64,000 nt of DNA from Erythrobacter sp. QSSC1-22B (GCF_001678665.1 NZ_LZRP01000004.1:186001-250000), one strand, 5' to 3'. Shown: positions 36,005-46,645, counted from the stretch's first letter. The notes: generated by a model from the letters alone, not told the origin. Program-made: numbers and translations.

Positions 36005-37059
36005 CCCATGAAGTGAACATCCATTCGCACGGCCGCGTCGGGCATATCTCGCTCGACCGGCCCAAGGCGCTGCACGCGCTGACCCTCGACATGTGCCACG
36101 CGATGAGCGCGGCGCTGGCCGGCTGGGCCGGCGACGCGGCGATCGAAGCCGTCGTGCTCGATCATGCCGAGGGGCGCGGATTCTGCGCCGGGGGCGATAT
36201 CGGGATGCTGCGCCACTCCGCGCTCAACGATGGCGGCAAAACTGGCCGCGAGTTCTTCCACGACGAATACCAGCTCAACCATCAGCTGTTCGCCTATGAC
36301 AAGCCCGTGGTGGCCTTCATGGACGGCATCACCATGGGTGGCGGCGTCGGCATCGCGATGCCGTGCAAATACCGCGTCGCGACCGAGAACACGCGCTTCG
36401 CCATGCCCGAAACCGGGATCGGCCTGTTCCCCGATGTCGGCGGCGGCTGGTATCTGTCGCGGCTGGAAGGGCGGCTGGGCCAGTTCCTCGCGCTGACCGG
36501 CGCGCGGCTGGATGGCGCCGAATGCCTCTGGGCCGGGATCGCCACGCATTACCTCCCCAGCGAAAAGCTGGCGGAAGCCAAGGCGCGGATCATCAAGCAT
36601 CCCGACCGGATCGGCGGGATCCTCTCCGATCTGGCCGAAACCCCGCCCAAAGCCCGCCTTGAGAGCAATCTGGACCGGATCAATCGTCACTTCGCCTCCG
36701 ACCGCTTCGAGGATATCCTTGCCAGCCTGGAAGCCGAGGCCGGCAATGACGACGGCGAATGGGCTGCCAAGGAACTGGCCACGCTGCGCACCAAAAGCCC
36801 GCAGACCTGCAAGGTCGCGCTGCGCCAGCTGGCCAATGCCAAGGGCTTCACCGATTTCGCCGACAATATGCGCCAGGAATACCGCATCGCCAGCCGGGTT
36901 ATTACCCGCCCCGATTTTGCCGAGGGCGTGCGCGCGGTGATCGTCGACAAGACCGGCGATCCGGCCTGGAACCCCGCGACCCCCGAAGGCGTGAGCGAGG
37001 AGCTGCTCGACAGCATCTTCGCCCCGCTTCCCGCCGATGAGGAATGGAAACCACTATGA
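36001..37059 (+). CDS. 3-hydroxyisobutyryl-CoA hydrolase / enoyl-CoA hydratase-isomerase family
   Basis: 352 residues, the length of hydrolase (HIBCH-type) rather than hydratase (about 260) members. Crotonase motifs are [11 protein letters not shown] (oxyanion hole), [15 protein letters not shown] and [19 protein letters not shown] with the Glu and Asp catalytic positions. A C-terminal helical extension contains [21 protein letters not shown]. It cleaves 3-hydroxyisobutyryl-CoA to 3-hydroxyisobutyrate in valine degradation. It overlaps the microprotein stop by four bases and the next gene by four. Confidence 0.92.
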   Translation: MTHEVNIHSHGRVGHISLDRPKALHALTLDMCHAMSAALAGWAGDAAIEAVVLDHAEGRGFCAGGDIGMLRHSALNDGGKTGREFFHDEYQLNHQLFAYDKPVVAFMDGITMGGGVGIAMPCKYRVATENTRFAMPETGIGLFPDVGGGWYLSRLEGRLGQFLALTGARLDGAECLWAGIATHYLPSEKLAEAKARIIKHPDRIGGILSDLAETPPKARLESNLDRINRHFASDRFEDILASLEAEAGNDDGEWAAKELATLRTKSPQTCKVALRQLANAKGFTDFADNMRQEYRIASRVITRPDFAEGVRAVIVDKTGDPAWNPATPEGVSEELLDSIFAPLPADEEWKPL

Positions 37060-37853
37060 CCGACACCGACGCGAGCTACGAAACCATCACCGTCGAACGG
37101 CATGACAAGGTCACGCTGATCACGCTCAACCGCCCGCAGGCGCTCAATGCGCTGAATTCGCAGGTGCTCGCGGATCTGATCGCGGCGTTTGCCGCCTATC
37201 AGGCCGACGACAGCCAGTTGTGCGCGGTGCTGACCGGGTCGGGCGACAAGGCCTTTGCCGCGGGCGCCGACATCAAGGAAATGAGCGACAAGCAGGCGGC
37301 CGATTTCTATCTCGACGATTTCTTCGCCCCCTGGACCAGCGAGATCGTCCGCAAGACTCGCAAGCCGTGGATCGCCGCGGTCAACGGCTTCGCGCTGGGC
37401 GGCGGCTGCGAGCTGGCGATGATGGCCGATTTCATCATAGCCTCGGACAAGGCGAAATTCGGCCAGCCCGAGATCAAGCTGGGCGTCGCGCCGGGCATGG
37501 GCGGCTCGCAGCGGCTGACCCGCGCGGTGGGCAAGAGCAAGGCGATGGAAATGTGCCTGACCGGGCGGATGATGGACGCCAAGGAAGCCGAGCGCGCCAA
37601 TCTCGTGGTCCGCGTGGTGCCGCATGAGGAGCTGCTCGGCGAGGCGCTCAAGACCGCGAAGACCATCGCGTCGATGCCGCCGATGGCCGCGATTGCCAAC
37701 AAGGAAATGGTCAACGCCGCCTTCGAGAGCAGCCTCGACCAGGGATTGGTGATGGAACGCCGCATCTTCCAGATCCTCGCCGGGAGCGAGGACAAGAAAG
37801 AAGGCATGGCGGCGTTCGTGGAGAAGCGCGAAGGGAAGTGGCAGGGGCGGTAG
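37056..37853 (+). CDS. Enoyl-CoA hydratase
   Basis: 265 residues from ATG 37056, overlapping the previous stop (ATGA). Motifs are [11 protein letters not shown] (oxyanion hole), [18 protein letters not shown] with the first catalytic Glu and [21 protein letters not shown] with the second. It hydrates an enoyl-CoA such as methacrylyl-CoA, completing the step between acyl-CoA dehydrogenase and the hydrolase upstream. Confidence 0.94.
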   Translation: MTDTDASYETITVERHDKVTLITLNRPQALNALNSQVLADLIAAFAAYQADDSQLCAVLTGSGDKAFAAGADIKEMSDKQAADFYLDDFFAPWTSEIVRKTRKPWIAAVNGFALGGGCELAMMADFIIASDKAKFGQPEIKLGVAPGMGGSQRLTRAVGKSKAMEMCLTGRMMDAKEAERANLVVRVVPHEELLGEALKTAKTIASMPPMAAIANKEMVNAAFESSLDQGLVMERRIFQILAGSEDKKEGMAAFVEKREGKWQGR

Positions 37854-37868
37854 GGTTTGCTGCCCAAC

Positions 37869-37974
37869 CTCGTCATTGCGAGAAGCGCAGCGACGAAGCA
37901 ATCCAGCGCCGGACGATCCCGCAGACGTACCACATTGGATTGCCGCGCGACCTGCGGTCGCTCGCAATGACGAG
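37869..37974. repeat. Palindromic dispersed-type repeat
   Basis: Outer arms CTCGTCATTGCGAG (37869-37882) and CTCGCAATGACGAG (37961-37974) are perfect 14-bp complements; inner GCAATCCA and TGGATTGC also pair. The CGTCATTGCGAG...GCAATCCA core is one I recognise as frequent in alphaproteobacterial intergenic repeats. It separates the enoyl-CoA hydratase gene from mmsB. No second copy is seen in this window. Confidence 0.85.
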
Positions 37975-38018
37975 ATAAGAGGGCGGGTCATCCGCAACGC
38001 ATCGAGAGGACACACAGC

Positions 38019-38885
38019 ATGAAAATCGCCTTTATCGGCCTCGGCAACATGGGCGGCGGGATGGCTGCCAATCTGGTCAAGGCGGGCCATCAGGTCCGCG
38101 CCTTCGATCTCAGCGAAGAGGCGCTCGCCGCCGCCAAGGGCAATGGCTGCGAGACCTTTACCGTCGCGCGCGAGGCGGTCGCCGGGGTTGAGGCGGTTGT
38201 TTCGATGCTGCCCAATGGCGGGATCGTGAAAGCGGTCTATCAGAACGACGTGATCGGCCATGCGCCCGCGGGCGCGGTGCTGCTCGATTGCTCGACCATC
38301 GATGTCGCCACCGCGAAGGACGTCACGGCGAGCGCCGAAGCGGCGGGCTACGACATGGTCGACGCGCCGGTTTCGGGCGGGATCGCGGCGGCCAATGGCG
38401 GAACGCTGACCTTCATGGTCGGCGGGACCGAAAAGGCGTTCGCGCGCGCCGAAGCGGTGTTGAACGGCATGGGCAAGGCGGTGATCCATGCGGGCGATGC
38501 AGGCGCCGGCCAGACCGCCAAGATCTGCAACAACATGCTGCTCGCCATCTCGATGATCGGGACCGCGGAGGCGATGAAAATGGCCGAAAAGCTCGGCCTC
38601 GATCCGCAGAAATTCTACGAAATTTCCTCGCAATCCTCGGGCTATTGCTGGTCGCTCAACGCCTACACCCCGCTGCCCGGCGTCGGGGTCGAAAGCCCGG
38701 CGGACAAGGATTATCAGGGCGGTTTTGCCACCGGGTTGATGCTCAAGGATCTCAGGCTGGCGATGGAAGCGGCCGAGACCGCCGGCGCCAGCACCCCGCT
38801 CGGCAAGCATGCGCAGGAACTCTACGAAGCCTTCGCCGAGGAAAACGGCGGGCTCGACTTCTCGGCGATCATCAAGACGCTGTGA
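38019..38885 (+). CDS. mmsB: 3-hydroxyisobutyrate dehydrogenase
   Basis: 288 residues. N-terminal Rossmann motif IGLGNMGGGMAANLVKAG, then DAPVSGGIAAANGGTLTFMVGG (substrate loop) and AKICNNM with the catalytic Lys. C-terminal motif GFATGLMLKDLRLAMEAA. It oxidises 3-hydroxyisobutyrate to methylmalonate semialdehyde, the substrate of the cluster's first enzyme. The start is 45 bp after the palindromic repeat. Its 3' end overlaps the convergent Nmad3-like gene by 14 bp. Confidence 0.95.
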   Translation: MKIAFIGLGNMGGGMAANLVKAGHQVRAFDLSEEALAAAKGNGCETFTVAREAVAGVEAVVSMLPNGGIVKAVYQNDVIGHAPAGAVLLDCSTIDVATAKDVTASAEAAGYDMVDAPVSGGIAAANGGTLTFMVGGTEKAFARAEAVLNGMGKAVIHAGDAGAGQTAKICNNMLLAISMIGTAEAMKMAEKLGLDPQKFYEISSQSSGYCWSLNAYTPLPGVGVESPADKDYQGGFATGLMLKDLRLAMEAAETAGASTPLGKHAQELYEAFAEENGGLDFSAIIKTL

Positions 38886-39609
38886 TCGCGGCGATCACGC
38901 CGCCGAGCCAGTTGCGCGGGGCCTGACGCCTGCCCACATCGGCGACGAATTCCTGACCCCGCGCCACGCTGCGCAACCGCTGGCCCGGCAGCCAGCGGTC
39001 GGCGCGGTCGTGATAGCTCAATCCGCCAGGGCGCAGCCATTGAGGCCGGTGCCACAAAGTCGGCGGGCCCCCCGCAACGGTGAGCCTCAGGGTGTCGGGT
39101 GCCGTGCGCGCGGTCGCCCCCGGGCCGCGATAGACGGTATCGTTGCGACCATGGGGCGCGAGCGCATGGGGATGCCCCGCTGCGACCAGTTCGGGCGGCG
39201 AGGCTTTCGTCAGATCGACGATTTCCGCCACTTCCATATAGCCGAAGATGCGGTGGTGCGGCTCGCCGCTCGCCTCCTCGCGGAACAGTCCGAAAAACAC
39301 GAACACATCCCCCTGCCCGACCCCCTGATTGACCAGATGCGTCTGCGCCGCGCCGCACTGGCCGAACAGGCAGGTGCCGCCGCTGTCCTTTTCCTCGAGG
39401 AACATCGGATCGTGGTGGCACAGGTCCGCGCCCGCGATCCTGCCGCGGCTGGCGCGCTGCGCATGTTCGCCCAGTCCCAGATCGTCATAGCTGGTGCGCG
39501 AGGCGGCCCCGGCAGGGATCGGCAGGCTAAGCGGGCGGCCATCGACGATCGGCGAAGGCCCGCCGCCTGCCGCGCTGTCGAAACCCTTGCGTGAAAAGAC
39601 GATCCGCAT
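38872..39609 (-). CDS. Nmad3-like putative nucleotide-modification-associated protein
   Basis: 245 residues from ATG 39609 (MRIVFSRKGFD); the frame continues upstream without similarity. The N-terminus SRKGFDSAAGGGPSPIV, CHHDPMF and GQCGAAQTHLVNQGV plus VFVFFGLFREE are the blocks I associate with the Nmad3 domain (Nucleotide modification associated domain 3), known from predicted DNA base-modification systems, many of them phage-borne. Here no other modification gene is adjacent. The fold and activity are unproven; the call is from motif memory. Confidence 0.6.
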   Translation of the reverse strand: MRIVFSRKGFDSAAGGGPSPIVDGRPLSLPIPAGAASRTSYDDLGLGEHAQRASRGRIAGADLCHHDPMFLEEKDSGGTCLFGQCGAAQTHLVNQGVGQGDVFVFFGLFREEASGEPHHRIFGYMEVAEIVDLTKASPPELVAAGHPHALAPHGRNDTVYRGPGATARTAPDTLRLTVAGGPPTLWHRPQWLRPGGLSYHDRADRWLPGQRLRSVARGQEFVADVGRRQAPRNWLGGVIAAITAS

Positions 39610-39716
39610 CGCACAGTGCGCTGCCCGCCCCGCCTGCGCCTGACAAGGGCGCGCCCCGACAAAACTTTGCCCGAGAACTTTGCGCGGGCCGACATTCGGG
39701 CCTAAGGGCCTTGGCC

Positions 39717-40508
39717 ATGCAGCAACAGGCCACCGCAATCGTCATGGCGGGCAAGCGCTCGGGCACGCTCGATCCTCTCGCCGCCGCCGCCAACGTCAGC
39801 CAGAAAAGCGTCGTCCCGGTCGCGGGCAAGCCGATGATCGAACATGTCGTCGCCGCGCTGGCCGCTTGCGAGCGGATCGGCGAAATCCGGATCGTCGCGC
39901 ACGAGGCCGGTGAAATCCGCGCGATCCCGCTGGTCGGGCGGCTCGAGAACGAGGGCCGGCTGGTGTTCCGCCCCGGCGCCTTCAACCTCGTCGACAGCGT
40001 GCTGGCCGGCGCCGAGGGTGCGACCTTCCCGCTGGTCATCACCACCGCCGACAATTGTCTGGTGACGCCCGAAGGCTATGCCGAATTCGTCGCAAAATGC
40101 CTCGCCGCGAGTGCCGATGCCGGAGCCGCGCTGGCGCGCAAGGAGGACGTCATGGCGGCCGATCCCGAAGGGCAGAAGAAGTTCTACGAATTCTCCGATG
40201 GCGGCTATTCCAATTGCAACACCTACTGGATCGGCAATGAAGCCGCGCTCTCGGCCGCCGAGATCATGCGCAGCGGCGGGCAGTTCGTGAAATATCCCGG
40301 GCGGATCGCCAAGGCCTTCGGTGTGCTCAATCTCGCGCGGTTCTATTTCGGCTGGGGCGACAAGGACCGGCTGTTCGCGCAGATCTCGCGCCGCTTCGGC
40401 TACAAGCTCGCGCCGATCGTGCTCTCCAACGGCGAATTCGCGATCGATGTCGACGAGCCGCGCTCGCACCGGATCACCGAAAAACTGGTCGCCGCAAGGT
40501 CCGCGTAG
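39717..40508 (+). CDS. Nucleotidyltransferase-fold protein (MobA-like)
   Basis: 263 residues from ATG 39717. The N-terminal signature AIVMAGKRSGTLDPLAA, then SVVPVAGKPMIEHVVAAL, is the nucleotide-binding loop of GT-A/MobA-like transferases. ITTADNC supplies the metal-binding Asp region. It should activate a sugar or alcohol with NTP; the exact substrate is unclear. It lies 18 bp upstream of a flippase gene, suggesting a surface-polysaccharide or phospho-alcohol role. Confidence 0.75.
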   Translation: MQQQATAIVMAGKRSGTLDPLAAAANVSQKSVVPVAGKPMIEHVVAALAACERIGEIRIVAHEAGEIRAIPLVGRLENEGRLVFRPGAFNLVDSVLAGAEGATFPLVITTADNCLVTPEGYAEFVAKCLAASADAGAALARKEDVMAADPEGQKKFYEFSDGGYSNCNTYWIGNEAALSAAEIMRSGGQFVKYPGRIAKAFGVLNLARFYFGWGDKDRLFAQISRRFGYKLAPIVLSNGEFAIDVDEPRSHRITEKLVAARSA

Positions 40509-40526
40509 CGGAGCCCGGTTGGCGCG

Positions 40527-41792
40527 ATGAAACGCCTGTTCGGCAATATCGGCTGGCTGCTCGGCGGGCGCGGCGTCAACGCGGTGCTGAGCCTGGTCTA
40601 TCTCGCGCTGGCGACGCGTACGCTTGGGCTCGACGGCTTCGGCTATTTCGCGCTGGTGGTGGCGCTCGGGCAGACGGTGACAGGGCTCGCCAATTTCCAG
40701 ACCTGGCAATTCGTGGTCCGCTGGGGTTCGGGCGGGGATGGCCCGGGCGAGGCGACCGGTTTCGCGATCGCGCTCGACATGGTGTCGGTGGCGCTGGGCG
40801 CGGTGCTGGCGGCGGGGCTGGTGTGGAGCGCGCAATTCTGGCTGCCGCTCCCCGACGATTTGATGTGGGTGGCGTTTGGCTATTGCCTGATCTCGCTGTT
40901 GTCGATCCGCACCACTCCGCTGGGGCTGCTGCGGCTGCGCTTCGCCTATGGCGCGGCGACTGCGGCGGAAGCGGTGCAGCCGGTGATCCGCGCGCTGGGC
41001 GCGGTGCTGGCGGTGTTCTTCATGCCGACGGTGCTGGGCTTCGTGCTCGCCTGGGCGGCGGCGGAGGTGGCCGTGGCCGCCACCTTGTGGGTGGTCGCCG
41101 GCCTGCGCGAACGGATCGACCTGTCGCAGATCAGCCTGACGCGGATTCCCCGCGCCCATCCCGGCGCCTGGCGTTTCGTCTGGGCGACCAACATGTCGGG
41201 CAGCCTCAATGTCGGCGGCAAGCAGGTCCTGATCCTGCTGGTCGGCGCGATCGGCGGCGAGGCGTTTGCCGGGGGGTTCCGCGTCGCCAGCCAGCTCGGC
41301 CAGGCGCTGGTCCAGCTGGCGCAGGCGGTCTCCAAGGCGATCTATCCCGAGCTGGTCCAGGCTGCCGACGCCGCGCACGACATGGCGCGGCGAATGGCCA
41401 ATATCGCGCTGATCGGCGGGGTGCTGGCGGTCGCAGTCGCGCTGCTGTTCGGGCGGCAGGGGCTGGTGCTGATCGCCGGCCCGGAATTCGGCGTGGTCTA
41501 TTGGGCGATGGTCATCCTTGCCATCGCGGGCGCCATCGAGCTGGTCGGGGCGAGCCTGGAATCGCTTCTGGTCAGCGCCGGGCGCGCGGGCACCGCCTTC
41601 CTGGTCCGCGCCGGCCCAACGCTGCTTTCGCTGCTGCTGCTCGATGTCGCGATGGGCTGGAACGGGCTCAAGGGCGCGGCCTTCACCGTGCTCGGCTCCA
41701 GCGCGCTCTCGGTCCTCGGCTTCTGGGTAGCGATCATCTCGCTCCAGCAGATCCGGATCACGGTGAAGGCCAACGACGAACCGCCGCGCTAG
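40527..41792 (+). CDS. Polysaccharide flippase-like membrane protein (MATE/Wzx superfamily)
   Basis: 421 residues with twelve or more membrane helices, beginning with a basic LFGNIGWLLGGRGVNAVLSL as is common for O-antigen/Wzx flippases. The N-terminal half is the more conserved portion (TRTLGLDGFGYFALVVALGQ). It should flip lipid-linked saccharides across the inner membrane. It forms a pair with the nucleotidyltransferase gene just upstream. No glycosyltransferases are nearby, so it is unlikely to be part of a full local capsule cluster. Confidence 0.8.
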   Translation: MKRLFGNIGWLLGGRGVNAVLSLVYLALATRTLGLDGFGYFALVVALGQTVTGLANFQTWQFVVRWGSGGDGPGEATGFAIALDMVSVALGAVLAAGLVWSAQFWLPLPDDLMWVAFGYCLISLLSIRTTPLGLLRLRFAYGAATAAEAVQPVIRALGAVLAVFFMPTVLGFVLAWAAAEVAVAATLWVVAGLRERIDLSQISLTRIPRAHPGAWRFVWATNMSGSLNVGGKQVLILLVGAIGGEAFAGGFRVASQLGQALVQLAQAVSKAIYPELVQAADAAHDMARRMANIALIGGVLAVAVALLFGRQGLVLIAGPEFGVVYWAMVILAIAGAIELVGASLESLLVSAGRAGTAFLVRAGPTLLSLLLLDVAMGWNGLKGAAFTVLGSSALSVLGFWVAIISLQQIRITVKANDEPPR

Positions 41793-41801
41793 CGCTCCGG
41801 C

Positions 41802-43430
41802 TTAGCGCCCGCCGCGTTCGCTCCGTGACGGTGTGCCCGCCGGGGCGGACGAGGTCGCGGGCGGGTCCTGCCACGCCAGCACCGGCTTGCGCGCTGCCTG
41901 CGTCTCGTCGAGCCTCCGCCGCGGCGCGTAATGCGGCGCGGATTTGAGCGTTTCGTCGCCCGCCTTCGCGCGCTCCGCGACACTGCGCAGCGCGGCGATG
42001 AACTGGTCGAGCGAGGCCTTGCTTTCGGTCTCGGTCGGTTCGACCAGCATCGCACCGTGAACCACCAGCGGGAAATACATCGTCATCGGATGGAAGCCCT
42101 CGTCGATCAGCCCCTTGGCGAGATCGAGCGTCGACAGCCCCCCGCCGAAGCCTTCATCGCCAAACAATGCCTCGTGCATGCAGTGCCCGCTGTGCGCAAA
42201 GGGCGCGGCAAGCACGTCCTCGAGGCTGCGCAGGATGTAATTGGCGTTGAGCACCGCATCCTCGGCAACCTGCTTCAACCCGTCGGCACCATGGCTGAGG
42301 ATATAGGCGAGCGCGCGGGTGAACATCCCCATCTGGCCGTGGAAGGCGGTCATCCGCCCGAAGGTGCTGGCGTGATGCTCCTGCGCGGTTTCTTCCTCCA
42401 CCAGGTGGAAGCTGCCGTCATCGAGCTTTTCGACGAAGGGCAGCGGCGCGAAGGGTGCGAGCGCTTCGGAGAAAACCACCGGCCCCGAACCGGGGCCGCC
42501 GCCGCCATGGGGGGTGGAGAAAGTCTTGTGCAGATTGATGTGCATCGCATCGACGCCGAGATCGCCCGGGCGCACCCGGCCGACGATGGCGTTGAAATTG
42601 GCGCCGTCGCAATAGACCAGCCCGCCCGCGGCATGGACCGCATCGGCGATTCGCTTGAAATCGCGCTCGAACAACCCGCAGGTGTTGGGATTGGTGATCA
42701 TCACCGCCGCGATGTCGGGGCCGAGCCGCGCTTCGAGCGCCTCGAAGTCCACGCGGCCATCGGCATTCGCGGGGATGTCCTCGACCTCGTAGCCGGCGAA
42801 GGCGGCGGTGGCGGGGTTGGTGCCATGCGCGCTCTCGGGGCACAGCACGACCTTGCGGACATCGCCGCGCGCCTCGAGCGCGGCGCGGATCGCGAGGATG
42901 CCGCACAGCTCGCCATGCGCGCCGGCCTTGGGGCTCATCGCCACCGCGGGCATTCCGGTCAGCGCTTTGAGCCACTCGCTCAGCTCGTGGATCACGCCCA
43001 GCGCGCCCTGCACGGTCTGGATCGGCGCGAGCGGGTGGCAGTCGGCGAAACCGGGCAGCCGCGCGACCTTCTCGTTGAGCCGCGGATTGTGCTTCATCGT
43101 GCACGAGCCGAGCGGGAACAGCCCGAGGTCGATGGCGTAGTTCTGGCGGCTGAGCCGGGTGTAGTGGCGCACCGTCTCGGGCTCGGACAGGCCGGGCAGG
43201 TTGATCGGTTCCGAGCGCTCGAACCCACCGAGGCGGTTCGGGAGCCCCTCTCCTTCAGGTGGTGGAGAAGAGAAATCGACACCGGTCGTCTCGCTGTTCC
43301 CGATTTCGAAGATCAGCGGTTCCTCGAGCATCAGCGCGCGGTTGCCGGTGACCGTTGGCGGGCCATCCATGGCGTGGTCGACAGTGACGGGGGTGCCGGG
43401 CTTCCAGCCCGAGGCATTGGGGGCGTTCAT
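41802..43430 (-). CDS. gcvPB: Glycine dehydrogenase (aminomethyl-transferring) subunit 2
   Basis: 542 residues. PLP-dependent subunit; the lysine motif is in [20 protein letters not shown]. Other motifs are [26 protein letters not shown] and [17 protein letters not shown]. With GcvPA it decarboxylates glycine onto the lipoyl arm of GcvH. Its start overlaps the gcvPA stop by four bases (ATGA). The C-terminus carries a proline- and arginine-rich extension of about 25 residues ([20 protein letters not shown]) that is unlike the core. Confidence 0.96.
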   Translation of the reverse strand: MNAPNASGWKPGTPVTVDHAMDGPPTVTGNRALMLEEPLIFEIGNSETTGVDFSSPPPEGEGLPNRLGGFERSEPINLPGLSEPETVRHYTRLSRQNYAIDLGLFPLGSCTMKHNPRLNEKVARLPGFADCHPLAPIQTVQGALGVIHELSEWLKALTGMPAVAMSPKAGAHGELCGILAIRAALEARGDVRKVVLCPESAHGTNPATAAFAGYEVEDIPANADGRVDFEALEARLGPDIAAVMITNPNTCGLFERDFKRIADAVHAAGGLVYCDGANFNAIVGRVRPGDLGVDAMHINLHKTFSTPHGGGGPGSGPVVFSEALAPFAPLPFVEKLDDGSFHLVEEETAQEHHASTFGRMTAFHGQMGMFTRALAYILSHGADGLKQVAEDAVLNANYILRSLEDVLAAPFAHSGHCMHEALFGDEGFGGGLSTLDLAKGLIDEGFHPMTMYFPLVVHGAMLVEPTETESKASLDQFIAALRSVAERAKAGDETLKSAPHYAPRRRLDETQAARKPVLAWQDPPATSSAPAGTPSRSERGGR

Positions 43431-44788
43431 GCCAGGATCTCCGTGAGAGCGGCGCAGAGCGTGTCGATGTCTTCCTCGGTGGTGGTCTCGGTGACCGCCA
43501 CCAGCAGGCCTTCGGCCAGCGCGCTCGCCTGCGGATAGAGCCTCCCAAGCGAGACGCCCGCGAGTACGCCGCGATCGGCCAGCCTGCGGACCACGTCGCG
43601 GGCATCGCGGCCCAGCGTCACGGTGAATTCATTAAAGAAGCTCTCGTTGAGCACCGCGACGCCCGGAACCTTGGCGAGCCGCTCGGCGGCTAGGCAAGCA
43701 AGGCGGTGGTTCTCCAGCGCCAACTGCCTCAGACCTTTCTCGCCCAGCAACGTCATGTGGACGCTGAAGGCCAGCGCGCAGAGCCCGCTGTTGGTGCAGA
43801 TGTTGCTGGTCGCCTTCTCGCGGCGGATATGCTGTTCGCGGGTCGAGAGCGTGAGCACGAAGCCGCGCTTGCCCTCGGCATCCTGCGTCTCGCCGCACAG
43901 CCGCCCGGGCATCTGGCGGACATGCTTGGGGTCGCGGACCGCGAACAGGCCCAGATAGGGCCCGCCGAACTGCAGCCCGACCCCGATTGACTGGCCTTCG
44001 CCGACGACGATATCCGCGCCGCATTCGCCCGGCGATTTGAGCGCGCCCAGCGCCACCGGCTCGGTGTTGACCACCACCAGCAGCGCGCCCTCGGCATGCG
44101 CTGCCTCGGCGATCCGCTCGAGATCGGGGAGCCGCCCGAGGATGTCGGGATATTGCACCACGACGCAGGAGGTTTCCTTGTCGATCCGCGCGATCAGCCC
44201 GTCATCGTCGGGCCGCGCCTGGAAGGCGGGCGGGGCATCGGCGATGGTATCGGCTGTGAACTTGGCCATGGTCCGTACGACCTCGGCGTAATGCGGGTGC
44301 AGCGCGCCCGAGAGCACGACCCGATTGCGCCTGGTCACGCGCGCCGCCATTGCCACCGCTTCCCAGCAGGCGGTCGAGCCGTCGTACATCGAGGCGTTCG
44401 CCACCGCGCAGCCATAGAGCCGCGCGACCTGCGTCTGGAACTCGAACAGCATCTGCAGCGTGCCCTGCGCGATTTCGGGCTGGTAGGGCGTGTAGGCGGT
44501 CAGGAACTCGCCGCGCTGGATGATGTGATCGACGGTCGCGGGGACATGGTGGCGGTAGGCCCCCGCCCCGAGGAAGAACGCCGCATCCCCCGCCGCGAGA
44601 TTGCGCTGCGCCAGCCGCCGCATGTGTTTCTCGACCGCCATCTCGCTCGCGTGATGCGGCAGGCCGTGGATCGGCCCGTCGAGCTGCGCTTCGGCAGGCA
44701 CATCGGCAAACAGCGCATCGACGCTGTCGGCACCGATGGTTGCGAGCATGGTCGAACGGTCGGTGGGGGTCAGGGGCAGGTAGCGCAT
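43427..44788 (-). CDS. gcvPA: Glycine dehydrogenase (aminomethyl-transferring) subunit 1
   Basis: 453 residues, first half of the glycine decarboxylase. Motifs [14 protein letters not shown] at the start, [35 protein letters not shown] and [15 protein letters not shown] are present. It pairs with GcvPB. It follows gcvH by about 40 bp in the gcvT-H-PA-PB operon. Confidence 0.96.
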   Translation of the reverse strand: MRYLPLTPTDRSTMLATIGADSVDALFADVPAEAQLDGPIHGLPHHASEMAVEKHMRRLAQRNLAAGDAAFFLGAGAYRHHVPATVDHIIQRGEFLTAYTPYQPEIAQGTLQMLFEFQTQVARLYGCAVANASMYDGSTACWEAVAMAARVTRRNRVVLSGALHPHYAEVVRTMAKFTADTIADAPPAFQARPDDDGLIARIDKETSCVVVQYPDILGRLPDLERIAEAAHAEGALLVVVNTEPVALGALKSPGECGADIVVGEGQSIGVGLQFGGPYLGLFAVRDPKHVRQMPGRLCGETQDAEGKRGFVLTLSTREQHIRREKATSNICTNSGLCALAFSVHMTLLGEKGLRQLALENHRLACLAAERLAKVPGVAVLNESFFNEFTVTLGRDARDVVRRLADRGVLAGVSLGRLYPQASALAEGLLVAVTETTTEEDIDTLCAALTEILA

Positions 44789-44830
44789 GGGAATTCCTTT
44801 TCCCCTCCGGCGAACGGGAGGGGGAATATG

Positions 44831-45202
44831 TCACAATTCGTCGCAGAAGCTCTTGTAGGCTTTGGCGTCCATCAGCCCGTCGAGCTCGGCCTTGTCGGCG
44901 ATGGTCAGCTTGAAGAACCAGCCTTCTTCCTCGGGGTTGGAATTGACCAGCGCCGGATCGTCGTCGAGCGCATCGTTTGCCTCGATCACCTCGCCGCTGA
45001 TCGGAGCGTAGACGTCGCTTGCCGCCTTGACGCTCTCGACCACTGCGGCGTCCTTGCCCTTGGCCAGCTGGGCGCCGACATCGGGCAGTTCGACGAAGAC
45101 GATGTCGCCAAGCTGTTCCTGCGCGTAATCGGTGATGCCGACCGTGGCGGTATCGCCTTCGACATCGATCCATTCGTGTTCATCGGTGAAGTAGCGGGCC
45201 AT
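44831..45202 (-). CDS. gcvH: Glycine cleavage system H protein
   Basis: 123 residues. Lipoyl attachment lysine in the block [21 protein letters not shown] (about residue 60), N-terminal [14 protein letters not shown] and [19 protein letters not shown]. It carries the aminomethyl intermediate between P, T and L proteins. It starts four bases after gcvT ends. Confidence 0.98.
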   Translation of the reverse strand: MARYFTDEHEWIDVEGDTATVGITDYAQEQLGDIVFVELPDVGAQLAKGKDAAVVESVKAASDVYAPISGEVIEANDALDDDPALVNSNPEEEGWFFKLTIADKAELDGLMDAKAYKSFCDEL

Positions 45203-45206
45203 CGGG

Positions 45207-46397
45207 TCACTTCCCTCGGTAGTAGCGGTGGGGGACGAAAGGCAAAGCGGCGACCTTTGCGGGTAGCCGCTTCTTGCGAACCTCGACTTCGACCTCGGTG
45301 CCTACCTCGGTGAAATCGGCGGAGAGATAGGCCATCGCGATCGGATGGCCGAGCGTGGGCGAGAACCCGCCGCTGGTGACGCGGCCGATCTCGGTGCCGC
45401 CCGAATAGACCGGCGCGCCTTCGCGGGCGGGCAGCCGCCCTTCGAGCACCAGCCCGACGCGCGTATTGGCGCAGCCTTCGGTCAGCTTTGCGGCGCAGCC
45501 GGCGTGGCCCATCCAGCCGCCCTGTTCGCGGCGGCTCTTGGTGAGCGCGAAAGTCAGATCGGCGGTGACCGGATCGATCTCGGCGGTGAGGTCGTGCCCG
45601 TAGAGCGGCAGCCCGGCCTCGAGCCGCAGGCTGTCGCGCGCGCCCAGCCCGGCGGGACGGACCTCGATCTCGGCGCAGAGGCGATCGGCGAGCGATTCAA
45701 CGAATTCGGCGGGCACGGAGATCTCGAAACCGTCCTCGCCGGTGTAGCCCGCGCGGGTGATCCGCAGCGGCCATTCGCCAAACTGATAGTCGAGCGCCTG
45801 CATGAACACGAGCCGTTCGGGCACCCCGCGCATCACGCGGTTGAGCGCGGTCGCGGCATTGGGGCCCTGCAGCGCGATCAGCGCCTGGTCATCGAGATGG
45901 GTAAGCGTCACATCGTCGTCGAGATGTTCGCGCAAATGGGCGATATCGTCCCATTTCATCGCGCCATTGACCACGAGGTAGTAGGTCGGTTCGCCCCAGT
46001 GGCCCTCCGTGCCCGCTTCCTCGTCGCCATCGATCCAGGGGGTGACATTGGTCACCATCAGATCGTCGAGAATGCCGCCGTCCTCATTGAGCAGCAGCGA
46101 ATAGCGCACGCGGCCCGGCTTGAGCGTGGCGATCGCTCCGGGGAGCAGCTTTTCCAGCTCATCCGCCGCGCGTTCGCCCGAAACCAGCAGCTGGCCCATA
46201 TGGCTGACATCGAACAGCGCGGCCTGTTCGCGCGTCCAGTCGTGCTCGATGACGATGCCTTCGTACTGGATCGGCATTTCATAGCCCGCGAAGGGCACCA
46301 TGCGCGCGCCCTTGCCGCGATGCCAGGCATCGAGCGGCAGCTTGGCCGGGGTTTCGTCCGGAAGGTCTTCGGCGGAAAGGTCTTCGGCTTCGCTCAT
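45207..46397 (-). CDS. gcvT: Glycine cleavage system aminomethyltransferase (T protein)
   Basis: 396 residues from ATG 46397 ([10 protein letters not shown]); the open frame runs up through the riboswitch and is not used. An acidic N-terminal extension of about 20 residues precedes the folate-binding T domain ([58 protein letters not shown]) and the C-terminal T barrel. It releases ammonia and transfers the methylene unit to tetrahydrofolate. First gene of the glycine-induced operon. Confidence 0.96.
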   Translation of the reverse strand: MSEAEDLSAEDLPDETPAKLPLDAWHRGKGARMVPFAGYEMPIQYEGIVIEHDWTREQAALFDVSHMGQLLVSGERAADELEKLLPGAIATLKPGRVRYSLLLNEDGGILDDLMVTNVTPWIDGDEEAGTEGHWGEPTYYLVVNGAMKWDDIAHLREHLDDDVTLTHLDDQALIALQGPNAATALNRVMRGVPERLVFMQALDYQFGEWPLRITRAGYTGEDGFEISVPAEFVESLADRLCAEIEVRPAGLGARDSLRLEAGLPLYGHDLTAEIDPVTADLTFALTKSRREQGGWMGHAGCAAKLTEGCANTRVGLVLEGRLPAREGAPVYSGGTEIGRVTSGGFSPTLGHPIAMAYLSADFTEVGTEVEVEVRKKRLPAKVAALPFVPHRYYRGK

Positions 46398-46452
46398 CAA
46401 TCGTCCCGACAGCATGCATATTCGCGCCCGGGCTGGGCGCGTTCCAATCCAT

Positions 46453-46645
46453 GCCCCCTCTGTCGGGTGACCTGAGAGACTGGCCCGTGAATGGACGGGC
46501 TTACCCCTTCGGTGGCCGCCCCTTGAAGGAGCGACGCTTTCCAGAGTGTCGAAGAGGCCCGCGCGGTCCGTTGGCCTGAGAGTTTCCGGGGCGGTTGCTC
46601 CTTCGGCGCCGGGGGCCTGCCCGGCCCCGCGATCTCTCCCGCGCG
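46453..46645 (-). ncRNA. Tandem glycine riboswitch upstream of gcvT
   Basis: On the minus strand aptamer 1 reads GGAGAG...GCGCCGAAGGAGCAA...AACTCTCAGG and aptamer 2 reads the weaker ACCGAAGGGGTAAG...AGTCTCTCAGGTCAC...GACAGAGG. Both conserved blocks occur twice in the right order over about 190 nt, as in cooperative two-aptamer glycine switches. It ends about 55 bases before gcvT, so glycine should turn the operon on. Confidence 0.95.
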
